A DNA stretch of 51,816 bases. Origin: Alistipes sp. CHKCI003 (GTDB lineage: Bacteria > Bacteroidota > Bacteroidia > Bacteroidales > Rikenellaceae). The notes below the pieces were generated by a model, which saw nothing but the letters and a program-made list of their open reading frames with translations, was not told the DNA's origin and did not search any database. Shown here one piece after another: positions 16,142 to 25,860 of the stretch. Numbering within the stretch: position 1 is the first letter of the stretch; every line of letters starts with the position of its first letter. The stretch is taken from the NCBI RefSeq assembly GCF_900021155.1, contig NZ_FCNT01000101.1:1-51816 (forward strand), given 5' to 3'. The position numbers were made by a program, and so were the translations under genes.

Positions 16142-17393
16142 TGAATGAACAGATAACCATACACACTCGATTTCAACACAGGCGGGCGACAGCGGCTCGC
16201 TGGGCAGAAGTCAATCCCATATTGCGGGAAGGAGAACTCGGCGTGGAACTCGATACACGGCGTATGAAATTCGGCGACGGCGTAACGAGGTGGAACAGTC
16301 TGGAATATTGCTCGAAAGAGATTCTCCCGGCATCGGCCGCCGAGCTGGGCGGGATAAAAGCCGAGGGGAAAAACGACGGATATAGCGTCGAAGTACGCAT
16401 AGACCCCCAAACGCATAAACTGTATGTACCGGCCTATCCCGAAATTCCGGAACTGCCGCAACTCGGAGCCGTAGCGACCAGCAACGACTATAACGACCTC
16501 GATAACAAACCGAGTATTCCGGCCCCATATTCGCTGCCCGCAGCAACGGAAACCGCACTCGGAGGCATAAAGGCCGCAAGTAAAACCGTGGAATATACCG
16601 TTGAGGTAAAGAAAGACCCGACTACGCACAAGCTCTATGTACCGGCATCGACGGCATCGGTCGAATCGCCCGATAACGGAATATTGCCCGGACTGATCGT
16701 GAAAATAAGTTACAGACAACAGGATAAAAGCACGCATTTCCCGAACGAGACAGCAGCGATAATGAATGGCGACATTTATTTCCGTCCGCTGTGCAGTCCC
16801 GAATATTTCAATCGAATCTTGCCCGATTTATATATCGGGCTGGCAAGGTGCAATTCCCGCGCGTACAACAGAATCACGCAAAAACCTACAAAAAAACAAA
16901 TAGGTTGGCATATCGTAGGGAACCCGCCCTATACACTCGGTTCGCAAGAACGGTATCCGCAAAAAAGTGTTTTCACCGGAGAGTTCAACAATTATCCCTG
17001 CTGGACATGGAATGATGCCGCACCGGTAGCTGTCGCCGATCTGATCGAAAAATACAACGGAGAATGGATTAAATTTCCGTATGATCTGGAAACGATCGCC
17101 CGACGTTTTATTTATATGTATCAAATACAATATCAGACGCCGAGAATATATACGGTTCTTCCGATCGAGACGTTGCAAGGGACGCAGGTTAAAGACGGAT
17201 TTCTCAAAATAAGTACGATTCGTCGCAGAGTATCGTTGGATGGTGCGCGAACTTCGGCAAGCGGTTTTTACGCCTCGGTAAACCTCGGATTGTGTTTTTG
17301 TCGTTCAGAGACCGAGCCGCCGCACTTGCAGCGAACCTTATTAGGCCCTATTATGCCTCAACGAGTGATAATCGTGCGAAAGTTCGGCCTTAA
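16138..17393 (+). pseudogene. Second phage tail-fibre protein with Mtd_N-like N-terminus, C-terminus frameshifted
   Basis: The ATG at 16138 or 16141 overlaps the restored stop of the preceding fibre gene. The N-terminus again matches Mtd_N-type domains (TAARWAEVNPILREGELGVE, RRMKFGDGVTRWNSLEY), followed by two copies of a segment ending TTHKLYVPA or QTHKLYVPA. The C-terminal half looks like a receptor-binding head. At a T5 run (17295-17299) the deposited frame becomes atypical and ends at 17445. With six T the frame would read LSFRDRAAALAANLIRPYY and stop at 17393. I prefer that end. Confidence 0.65.
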
Positions 17394-17449
17394 CAGGATT
17401 TATTATTTAATGAAAAACCCCGAACGTAGAAATCGCATAAGATAGGTCT

Positions 17450-17600
17450 CCAAGAGGGAGCGCAAATGGCACCGGTCAGAAATGGATGGTGAGCCCGCAA
17501 GGGCCCCATCTGTCGCTGGTTGGAACTGGAACGCCGAAAGGTAGTTCTGGCACTGGTTAGAACTGTTTGCTACACCCTCTTGGTTTTTATTTATTTTTGA
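17450..17600 (+). ncRNA. Structured non-coding RNA candidate with terminator-like end
   Basis: A 9-bp closing stem, CCAAGAGGG (17450-17458) with CCCTCTTGG (17575-17583), is extended by AGC..CAAA pairing with TTTGCT. Inside, GATGG/CCATC and GCCC/GGGC form a hairpin with a GCAA tetraloop (17485-17510). A second hairpin, GAAC-GCC-GAAA-GGT-AGTTC, carries a GAAA tetraloop near 17530-17550. A T-rich tract (from 17584) follows, as at a terminator. No good protein frame covers it. It could be a small RNA or the end of a longer phage transcript. The family is unknown. Confidence 0.45.
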
Positions 17601-17646
17601 GCTCACTCCGATTCTACACATCTAAAAAAATTCTTGCCCGCAATAT

Positions 17647-17677
17647 TTGGTATTTTGGCATTTTTACCTTACTTTTG
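17647..17677 (+). promoter_or_regulatory. Promoter of the tRNA-Ser gene
   Basis: TTGG at 17648-17650 is followed after 19 nt by TACTTTTG (17670-17677), matching the Bacteroidetes -33/-7 consensus. The tRNA begins 36 bp downstream. Confidence 0.6.
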
Positions 17678-17712
17678 TTCCCGCTTCCCGAATATGGGGT
17701 ATAAGCAGGCCC

Positions 17713-17801
17713 GGAGAGGTGGGTGAGTGGCTGAAACCACCGGTTTGCTAAACCGACGTACGGGGTAACCCGTACCACGAGTTCGAATCTCGTCCTCTCC
17801 G
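17713..17801 (+). tRNA. tRNA-Ser (GCT)
   Basis: The 89-nt gene has acceptor arms GGAGAGG (17713-17719) and CCTCTCC (17794-17800) with discriminator G. The anticodon loop TTGCTAA gives GCT, reading AGC/AGU serine codons. The long variable arm (GTACGGGGTAACCCGTAC) is the class II shape of serine tRNAs, and the T arm is GAGTTCGAATCTC. CCA is not encoded. It borders the prophage remnant and may mark its integration site, but no direct repeat was found. Confidence 0.95.
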
Positions 17802-17842
17802 CTTCGTTTCGGGAGACGTTTTCCGGATCGTTCGGGACTTGA

Positions 17843-17875
17843 GCCCGCAGGTATTTTCGACCTGCGGGCTTTTTT
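17843..17875 (+). terminator. Rho-independent terminator after tRNA-Ser
   Basis: A perfect 10-bp stem, GCCCGCAGGT/ACCTGCGGGC (17843-17852 and 17860-17869), is followed by six T. Confidence 0.9.
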
Positions 17876-17961
17876 GTTTCGACAGCCCCCTTGTGTCTGC
17901 GGGCGGGTTCTCGTTTCGTACTTATGCCGCTTGCGCCGTGGAACCATTCTTGTTGTCAGGG

Positions 17962-17992
17962 TTGGTAAATCGGAATTGATTTACTATCTTTG
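17962..17992 (+). promoter_or_regulatory. suf operon promoter
   Basis: TTGG (17962-17965) and TATCTTTG (17985-17992) are separated by 19 nt. The sufB ATG lies 18 bp after the -7 box, implying a very short leader. Confidence 0.7.
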
Positions 17993-18010
17993 CATGTTAT
18001 TTCCGCACAT

Positions 18011-19456
<1,446 letters not shown>

Positions 19457-20071
19457 GGTGCGGCGGCGGACTGCCGACATTGCGGAGGCGATGCCGGCGG
19501 TCGGACGGCGCGAAGATGAACCGAGAAGCGAACAGGGCGGAGGTTTACCCTTGCGGCGGGAAGGGAGGATTCCGCGGAGTGCGGACGGAACGGGGACGGG
19601 CGTTGATAAACGGGGGCGGTTTATTTCGGATCCGGGCAGCCGCCCGTTCGGCCCGCCCGGCACACGGAGGCGCGGTTTTCGCCTTGCGAACGGTTTGCCG
19701 GTGCGGCGCCGGTCTGCTTTTCTCCGCGCGGCGAGCGGGCCGAAAGCTCTGTTCGTTGTCGGGGGGGGCGGTGCCGGAAGACCCAAAAGAAAAGAGGGTG
19801 TTTCGAGTGCCTTCGGGTTGCGGAAGGCGGTGAGCCGCAGTCGGAGGTGTCTCCTGCAAAGAGGGCGCTTCTCCGCTGTCCGAGGTCGCACGGCCTGCAC
19901 GGTCCCGAGGAGCCGCGACCCGGAATAGGGCGCGATGCGGAACGATTGTGCGTGTTGTATGAAGACGAGAGAAGGTCTGCCGAAGCGGGCGGATGGAAGA
20001 GGTGAGCAGCCGCCGGAATTTCCGGCACATACTGAAAATATATGACTGACACGAGAGTAGGGAACCGGAGG
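19457..20071. other. GC-rich spacer within the suf operon, no gene seen
   Basis: The stretch of 615 bp has frames on both strands, but none shows recognisable domains or normal composition. It includes a run of eight G near 19761. It may hold an internal promoter for the flavodoxin-like gene, but no clear TAnnTTTG was found. Confidence 0.4.
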
Positions 20072-20645
20072 ATGAAAACGGTCGTTCTGAATGGAAGTCC
20101 CCGCCGCGGCGGAGTCGTTTCGCAGATGCTCGCCCATGTGTGCGAAGCGTTGCCCGAGGGGTGCGACATCGAGTGGTTCGGGGTCGGCGAGTTGAATGTG
20201 CGGCCCTGTACGGGGTGCATGAAGTGCCGCTCCACGGGGCGTTGCGCACTGCCGCAGGACGATGCGCATCGCGTGGCGGAGGCCATTCGCGGAGCCGATC
20301 TGCTCATCGTCGGGTCGCCCTGCTACTGGGGCAATATGAGCGGACAGCTGAAGTTGCTCTTCGATCGGGTGGTCTACGCGATGATGGGGGGAGCGCCCCA
20401 ACGGCATGCCCCTTCCGCTGCACAAGGGCAAGCGGGCGGTGCTGCTCGCGGCCTGCAATACGGTCTGGCCTTTCAGCGTTTGGTGCGGTCAGTCGAGCGG
20501 CGTGTTCCGTGCGCTGGGCGAGGTGTTGCGCTGGAGCGGCTTTCGGATAGTCGGCAGGTTCGCCAAGAGCGGGTGCCGCAGGCAGGGTGTGCTGACGGCC
20601 CGCGAAATTCGGAAATGTAAGAAATTGGGAAAAAAGATATGTTAA
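20072..20645 (+). pseudogene. Flavodoxin-like NAD(P)H-dependent oxidoreductase, frameshifted
   Basis: From ATG 20072 (MKTVVLNGSPRRGG) the protein has the FMN-reductase fold: the VVLNGSPRRGGV phosphate loop, ELNVRPCTGCMKCRSTGRC, and ADLLIVGSPCYWGNMSGQLKLLFDR. One extra base around 20386-20400 (G6 or C4 run) diverts the frame after AMMGG. In the other frame the C-terminal half continues normally (GKRAVLLAACNTVWPFSVWC, then VGRFAKSGCRRQGV) to a stop at 20643-20645, overlapping the sufC ATG. It may supply electrons for Fe-S assembly, or be an unrelated passenger. Pseudogene or sequence error is unresolved. Confidence 0.75.
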
Positions 20646-21394
20646 GCGTTAAGAATTTACATGCGTCCGTCGACGGCAAGGAGATCCTCAAGGGGATCGA
20701 CCTCGAAGTGAAGGCCGGCGAGGTGCACGCCATCATGGGCCCCAACGGTTCGGGCAAGAGTACGCTGGCCTCGGTGCTCGCGGGCAACGAAAGATTCGCC
20801 GTTACGGCCGGTTCGGCCACCTTCCTCGGCCGCGATCTGCTCGCGATGTCCGTCGAGGACCGGGCGCGGCTCGGGCTTTTCCTCGGCTTCCAGTATCCGG
20901 TGGAGATTCCGGGCGTCTCGATGGCCAACTTCATGAAACTGGCCGTGAACGAGCAGCGCAAGTTCCGCGGCGAGGAGCCGCTTTCGGCCTCGGACTTCCT
21001 GCGCCTCATGCGCGAGAAGAGCGCCGTGGTCGAACTCGATTCGAAGCTCACGGCGCGTGCCGTGAACGAGGGTTTCTCGGGTGGCGAGAAGAAGAAGAAC
21101 GAGATTTTCCAGATGGCGATGCTCGATCCGAAGCTGGCGATTCTGGACGAGACCGATTCGGGTCTCGACATCGACGCGCTGCGCATCGTCGCCACGGGCG
21201 TTACGAAGCTCCGTACGCCGCAGAATGCCACGGTGGTCATCACCCATTACCAGCGTTTGCTGGACTACATCGTCCCCGACCGCGTGCACGTGCTCTACAA
21301 AGGGCGCATCATCCACTCGGGCGACCGGACGCTGGCGCTCCGTCTCGAAAAGGAGGGCTACGACTGGCTCATCAACGATTACAGGGAGGAGTAG
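20639..21394 (+). CDS. sufC: SufC, Fe-S assembly ATPase
   Basis: The 251-residue ABC-type ATPase is without membrane domains. Walker A GPNGSGKST lies at about 35-43, the SufC-type signature FSGGEKKKNE at about 146-155 (Suf-type GEKK instead of the transporter GQQQ), and Walker B LAILDETDSGLDID at about 167-180. The H-loop is in VVITHYQRLLDYI. It powers conformational change of the SufB-SufD scaffold. The start overlaps the preceding gene by 7 bp and its stop is 3 bp before sufD. Confidence 0.96.
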   Translation: MLSVKNLHASVDGKEILKGIDLEVKAGEVHAIMGPNGSGKSTLASVLAGNERFAVTAGSATFLGRDLLAMSVEDRARLGLFLGFQYPVEIPGVSMANFMKLAVNEQRKFRGEEPLSASDFLRLMREKSAVVELDSKLTARAVNEGFSGGEKKKNEIFQMAMLDPKLAILDETDSGLDIDALRIVATGVTKLRTPQNATVVITHYQRLLDYIVPDRVHVLYKGRIIHSGDRTLALRLEKEGYDWLINDYREE

Positions 21395-21397
21395 ACG

Positions 21398-22222
21398 ATG
21401 GAGGTGCAGGAGATCATCCGCGGCGGCGGTTTCGCCTCGTTCGACGGGCAGGTGCTCCGTATCGACGGCACCTGCGTGAGGCCCTATGCCGTAACGGATA
21501 CGCGCAAACTCTCGGTCGAGGTGGCCGAGGGTGCCGAGGGGCGGCTCGTGCTGCTGCACGCCGCGCCTGTCGAGGCCGAGATCCGTCTCGCGCTGGCCGA
21601 GGGGGCGCGGCTCTCCGTTACGGAGATTTTCACGGCCGAAGCCTTCGTTTCGCTGTCGGTCGCCGAGGCCGCGCATAGCAGCTGCTCGCTGACAATGGTT
21701 CAGCTTGCGAGCGCCGACCTCTCCTTCAGCGCCGCACTCGACGGCCGCGAGGCCGGGTGCGACCTCCGCGGCGTCTTTCTGGCTTCCGGCAAGGAGCATT
21801 GCCGGGTCTTCGTGCGGATCGGACACAATGTGCCCGACTGCCGCAGCGATTCGCTCGTGAAAGGCATCGCGGGCGGCGAGGCGAAGGGCGAGTTCCGCGG
21901 ACTGGTCTATGTGGCGCCCGACGCTCAGCGCACCGACGCCCGGCAGCAGAGCCGCAACATCCAGCTCAGCCGCACGGCGCGCATCACGACCCGTCCGCAG
22001 CTCGAAATCTATGCCGACGACGTGAAGTGTACGCACGGAGCGACGGTGGGGCAGATGGATGCCGACGCCATTTTCTACATGCGGCAGCGGGGATTGAGCG
22101 AAGCGCAGGCGCGGGCGCTCCAGATCGAGGGCTTCGTAGGCGACATCGTGCGCCGCTGCGACATCGAGCCGCTGCGCGAGGCGCTGACGGAGGCCGTGGC
22201 GGCGAAGCTGGAGCGCATGTAG
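21398..22222 (+). CDS. sufD: SufD, Fe-S assembly scaffold subunit
   Basis: The 274-residue protein is shorter than enterobacterial SufD (about 420), lacking much of the N-terminal region, as in many Bacteroidetes. Family landmarks are in the C-terminal half: GEFRGLVYVAPDAQRTDARQ, LEIYADDVKCTHGATVGQMD and the membrane-like helix AIFYMRQRGLSEAQARAL. The DVKCTHGA Cys/His residues match the SufB-SufD interface cluster site. It acts with SufB and SufC. Confidence 0.93.
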   Translation: MEVQEIIRGGGFASFDGQVLRIDGTCVRPYAVTDTRKLSVEVAEGAEGRLVLLHAAPVEAEIRLALAEGARLSVTEIFTAEAFVSLSVAEAAHSSCSLTMVQLASADLSFSAALDGREAGCDLRGVFLASGKEHCRVFVRIGHNVPDCRSDSLVKGIAGGEAKGEFRGLVYVAPDAQRTDARQQSRNIQLSRTARITTRPQLEIYADDVKCTHGATVGQMDADAIFYMRQRGLSEAQARALQIEGFVGDIVRRCDIEPLREALTEAVAAKLERM

Positions 22223-22724
22223 CTGCCGGGCGAAGGCATGTCGGCGGCGTTTCCGGGTGCGGGGCCGCGGCGCCGGAGCGTGTGCGGCGAAGCCGGAGCG
22301 CAGAGGCGGGCGTCCGCGGCGGATGCCGGAAATGGAATCGGAGCTGAATAACCCTCGGGTACAGTCGGTTCGTGGAGCGGGGGAGCCGGACACGAGCGCG
22401 GAACCTGCTCCTTACGGCGAATGTCTGTGCGCCACCTGATCGGGTGCAGTCGGGAGGAGGCGAAACCGGACCGAGGAGTTGTGCGTATTGCAGGAAATGG
22501 CGGCCGCGTCAGGTGCCGGGCGGATGTGGACGGCCTGTGAATGACCGGAAGCGGATGTAACCGCTGTCGGAGGAGAGCCTCGCCGGAAGAAGTCTGGCCG
22601 GCTGCGGGAGCCGCCGGAGCTGCGGGAGCGCAGGGCCGGACGGCGGGAGGCTGGACGGGAAGCCGGCCGCTGCCGGAGATGCCGCGTTCGCGGCGGTTGA
22701 GTGGGAATGTAAGTGATTCGAGAT
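22223..22724. other. Spacer between sufD and sufS, no gene seen
   Basis: About 500 bp of very GC-rich sequence have open frames on both strands but no recognisable protein. It carries no strong promoter or terminator that I can support. Confidence 0.4.
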
Positions 22725-23939
22725 ATGTTCGACGTTGAAAAGATCCGGGAGGAGTTTCCGATTCTCTCCCGTGAAGTGTACGGCAAACCGCTGGTCTACC
22801 TCGACAGCGGCGCCACGGCACAGAAACCGCAGTGCGTGATCGACACGGTCGATCGGCTCCACCGCGAGCTCAATGCCAATGTCCACCGCGGGGCACACTA
22901 CCTCTCGGAGGAGGCGACGGCGCTCTACGAGGCGGCGCGCGCGCGGATCGCCCGGTTCATCGGCGCCGCGCAGGAGGAGGTGATCTTCACGGCGGGCGCC
23001 ACGGCATCGCTCAATACGGTAGCCTATGCGTGGGGCGGGGCGAACCTCGGGGCCGGCGACAACGTCGTCGTCAGCGAGATGGAGCATCATTCGAACCTCG
23101 TGCCGTGGCAGATGATCGCCCGCCGGCAAGGGGCCGAGCTCAGGATGCTGCCCTTCGACGAGCAGGGGCGGCTGATGACCGAACGACTGCCCGATCTGCT
23201 CGACGGGCGGACGAAAGTCGTGGCCGTTACGCAGGCGTCGAATACGCTCGGCACACGTCCCGATCTGCGGCCCGTGGCCGAGGCGGCGCACGCCGTGGGG
23301 GCCGTCGTCGTCGTGGACGGCTGTCAGGGCATCGTCCACGGCGGAGCGGACATGCGGACGCTCGGTTGCGACTTCTATGCCTTCTCGGGCCACAAACTCT
23401 ACGGTCCGACAGGGATCGGCGTCCTTTGGGGGCGCCGCGAGTTGCTGGAGGCGATGCCGCCGTTCCTGTGCGGCGGCGACATGGTGGACCGCGTGTCGTT
23501 CGACGAGACGACGTTTGCTCCCGTGCCTCTGAAGTTCGAGGCCGGTACGGCGAATTTCGTCGGCGCCGTCGGACTGGGCGAGGCGGTGCGGTTCCTCGAA
23601 GGGCTGCCGCTGGCGGAGGTGGAGGCTTACGAGACGGAGCTGCTCGGCTATGCGACCGAGCGGCTGCTGTCGATCGACGGCCTGCGCATCTACGGCACCG
23701 CGGCCGGCAAGTGCGCCATCCTCTCGTTCAATGTCGAGGGGGTGCACCCCTACGACATGGGGATGATTCTCGACAAGATGGGCATCGCCGTGCGGACGGG
23801 GCAACACTGCGCCGAACCGGTGATGGCCCACTACGGCGTGAAGGGCATGTGCCGCGCTTCGCTGGCGCTGTACAACACGCGCGCGGAGATCGACGCGCTG
23901 GCCGCAGGCGTGGAGCGTGCGGTGCGCATGCTGCGTTAG
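22725..23939 (+). CDS. sufS: SufS-type cysteine desulfurase
   Basis: The protein has 404 residues from ATG 22725 (MFDVEKIREEF); a GTG at 22713 would add four residues. PLP-enzyme landmarks are NVHRGAHYLSEEAT, the His motif EMEHHSNLVPWQ, DGCQGIVHGGADM and the PLP lysine in FSGHKLYGPTG (about 225). The catalytic cysteine lies in RTGQHCAEPVM (about 364). Class II desulfurases (SufS) have this short Cys loop. It supplies persulfide to the SufBCD scaffold; no sufE or sufU was found in the window. Confidence 0.95.
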   Translation: MFDVEKIREEFPILSREVYGKPLVYLDSGATAQKPQCVIDTVDRLHRELNANVHRGAHYLSEEATALYEAARARIARFIGAAQEEVIFTAGATASLNTVAYAWGGANLGAGDNVVVSEMEHHSNLVPWQMIARRQGAELRMLPFDEQGRLMTERLPDLLDGRTKVVAVTQASNTLGTRPDLRPVAEAAHAVGAVVVVDGCQGIVHGGADMRTLGCDFYAFSGHKLYGPTGIGVLWGRRELLEAMPPFLCGGDMVDRVSFDETTFAPVPLKFEAGTANFVGAVGLGEAVRFLEGLPLAEVEAYETELLGYATERLLSIDGLRIYGTAAGKCAILSFNVEGVHPYDMGMILDKMGIAVRTGQHCAEPVMAHYGVKGMCRASLALYNTRAEIDALAAGVERAVRMLR

Positions 23940-23994
23940 GGCGGATTCGTGTCCTCTGCGGGGAGGGCGGCCGAGTATTAAAACGGATGAAGAG

Positions 23995-24678
23995 ATGTTT
24001 GTAGTTTTGGAAGGATTGGACGGCGCGGGCAAGTCGACGCAGGTGCGGCGGCTGCGTCGCTTTTTCGAGGAGCGCGGGCTCGGGGTCGAGTACCTCCATT
24101 TCCCGCGTTTCGACGCTCCCGTCTACGGCGAGCTGATCGCCCGCTTTCTGCGGGGCGAGTTCGGCGCCGCGGACGAGGTGGACTCCTATCTGGTGGCGCT
24201 GCTCTTCGCGGGCGACCGCGCCGGGGCCGCCGCGCAGATCCGCGCATGGCTCGCCGGGGGACGTGTGGTGTTGCTCGACCGCTATGTCTGGTCGAATGTC
24301 GCCTACCAGTGCGCCAAACTGCGGGGGTCGGACGATGAGCGCCGGCGCCTCGGGCGGTGGATCCTCGACCTCGAATACGGTTACAACGGCATCCCGCGTC
24401 CCGACGTGTCGCTCTTTCTCGACGTGCCGCTGGCTTTCGTCGAGCGCAGGCTGACCGAGCAGCGCGAGGGCGACGACCGTGCCTACCTGCGAGGCGGACA
24501 GGACATCTACGAGTCGTCGCTCGCGCTCCAGCGCCGCGTGCGCGAAACCTATCTGGAGGCCGCCGCTGCGGACGACCGCCTGCGTGTGGTCGATTGCCGC
24601 GACGCCGACGGACGGATGACCGATCCCGACACCACGTTCGCGCGCATTCTCGGTGCGCTGACACCTTTTCTCGACTGA
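23995..24678 (+). CDS. tmk: Thymidylate kinase
   Basis: The 227-residue protein starts at ATG 23995, right at the P-loop strand: FVVLEGLDGAGKST (about 2-15). LLDRYVWSNVAYQ (about 88-100) carries the DR-Y motif, and the LID segment is RLTEQREGDD. It phosphorylates dTMP to dTDP. Length is slightly above usual (about 210), with an extended C-terminus. No operon partner is evident: the DoxX gene follows 7 bp downstream and sufS ends 55 bp upstream. Confidence 0.93.
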   Translation: MFVVLEGLDGAGKSTQVRRLRRFFEERGLGVEYLHFPRFDAPVYGELIARFLRGEFGAADEVDSYLVALLFAGDRAGAAAQIRAWLAGGRVVLLDRYVWSNVAYQCAKLRGSDDERRRLGRWILDLEYGYNGIPRPDVSLFLDVPLAFVERRLTEQREGDDRAYLRGGQDIYESSLALQRRVRETYLEAAAADDRLRVVDCRDADGRMTDPDTTFARILGALTPFLD

Positions 24679-24685
24679 CCCTGCC

Positions 24686-25795
24686 ATGAAACCCAGACCG
24701 CTTCGCATCTTTTCGGACATCTGCCGCATCATTCTGGCTGCGACCTTCATCGTCTCGGGCTTCACGAAGGTGATCGACCCGTGGGGCACGGCGATCAAGA
24801 TCAACGAATACCTGTCGATCTACGGCTTCGAGTACCTCGAACCCGGGAGTATGGCCTTCTCGATCTGGCTCTGCGGCGCCGAGTTCATGATGGGCTGCAT
24901 GCTGCTCTTCAAGGTCCGCATCCGCCTCATTTCGATCTTCGCGCTGGCCTCGATGTGCTTCTTCACGCTGCTCACGCTGCTCAGCGCCACGTGGATCCCC
25001 GTCGAGGACTGCGGATGCTTCGGCGAAGCGCTGAAGCTCACGCCGTGGCAGACTTTTTTCAAAAACCTCGTCCTGCTGCCGATGGCATGGGTGGTGTGGT
25101 ACCGTTACAGGCCCGACCGGGTTTTCGCGTTCAGGCCGCTGGAGATCGTCCTCACGCTCTTCTTTTTCTCGCTGGCCATGGGGCTCGGGACGTTCTGCTA
25201 CCGCCATCTGCCGCTCATCGACTTCCTGCCCTACAAGGTCGGCGTCGACATCCGCGAGGCGATGCACGCCGCGGCGTCCGAGCCGGTCGGAGCGTCCGAA
25301 ACGGTGCTCGTCTACCGCAACCGCACGACGGGCGAGGAGCGCGAATTTTCGCTCGACGACCCCGAGTGGCAGGATGCGGAGCAGTGGGAGTGGGTCGATA
25401 CCCGCACGGACGCTCCGCTTCCGGCGGTCGAACCGCTCATCGGCGAATTTGCCCTGCGCGACGCCGAGGGCGACGCCACGGAGCGCATCCTCACGACGCG
25501 AGGCCGTCTCTACATGATCTGCGTTACGGCTTTCGACAAGATTCCGCGCGGATGCGAGCGGCGTCTGGGCCGTCTGGTGCGAGCGGCCGAGGCGGAGGGT
25601 GCGGAGGTCGTCTGCCTCACGCCCGAGCCGCTGGACGGCGTAACATGGCACTCGTTCGACGGCAGTGCGGCGGTGCGGTGTTACAACATCGACGCCACGG
25701 TGCTCAAGACCATGCTTCGGGCCGCGACCGGTCTGGTGGTGCTCGACGACGGAGTGATCGCTGCTAAAAAGAATTGTCGCGATATTCGTCCGTAG
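24686..25795 (+). CDS. DoxX/MauE-like redox-associated membrane protein (BT_3928 type)
   Basis: The 369-residue protein has an N-terminal DoxX-like four-helix membrane region (about 10-160), with FSDICRIILAATFIVSGFTK and the Cys motif DCGCFGEALKLTPW. The rest is soluble: GVDIREAMHAAASEP and EREFSLDDPEWQDAE lead into a C-terminal thioredoxin-like half with CERRLGRLVRAAEA and VVCLTPEPLDGV. The pairing suggests disulfide or periplasmic redox chemistry. It starts 7 bp after tmk, so co-transcription is likely. The exact electron partner is unknown. Confidence 0.75.
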   Translation: MKPRPLRIFSDICRIILAATFIVSGFTKVIDPWGTAIKINEYLSIYGFEYLEPGSMAFSIWLCGAEFMMGCMLLFKVRIRLISIFALASMCFFTLLTLLSATWIPVEDCGCFGEALKLTPWQTFFKNLVLLPMAWVVWYRYRPDRVFAFRPLEIVLTLFFFSLAMGLGTFCYRHLPLIDFLPYKVGVDIREAMHAAASEPVGASETVLVYRNRTTGEEREFSLDDPEWQDAEQWEWVDTRTDAPLPAVEPLIGEFALRDAEGDATERILTTRGRLYMICVTAFDKIPRGCERRLGRLVRAAEAEGAEVVCLTPEPLDGVTWHSFDGSAAVRCYNIDATVLKTMLRAATGLVVLDDGVIAAKKNCRDIRP

Positions 25796-25860
25796 CGGCG
25801 CCGCGCGGTGCATGGTACGGTAATTGACTTCCGCGTAAGGTACGATCGAATCAGTGCCTT

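Noticed and set aside
12997..17393. A second VR in the phage fibre genes
   Set aside because: No segment similar to the TR was seen there.
17295..17445. The deposited C-terminal end of the second fibre gene
   Set aside because: The other frame reads as normal protein (RDRAAALAANLIRPYY), so a missing T in the T5 run is more likely than this tail.
17485..17510. Resemblance of GCCCGCAAGGGC to a twister ribozyme core
   Set aside because: The other conserved twister segments and the pseudoknot partners are missing; it reads as a simple GCAA-loop hairpin.
17403..17621. A 72-codon minus-strand frame across the structured region
   Set aside because: The sequence is better explained by RNA stems and a T-tract; the peptide has no domain or start signals.
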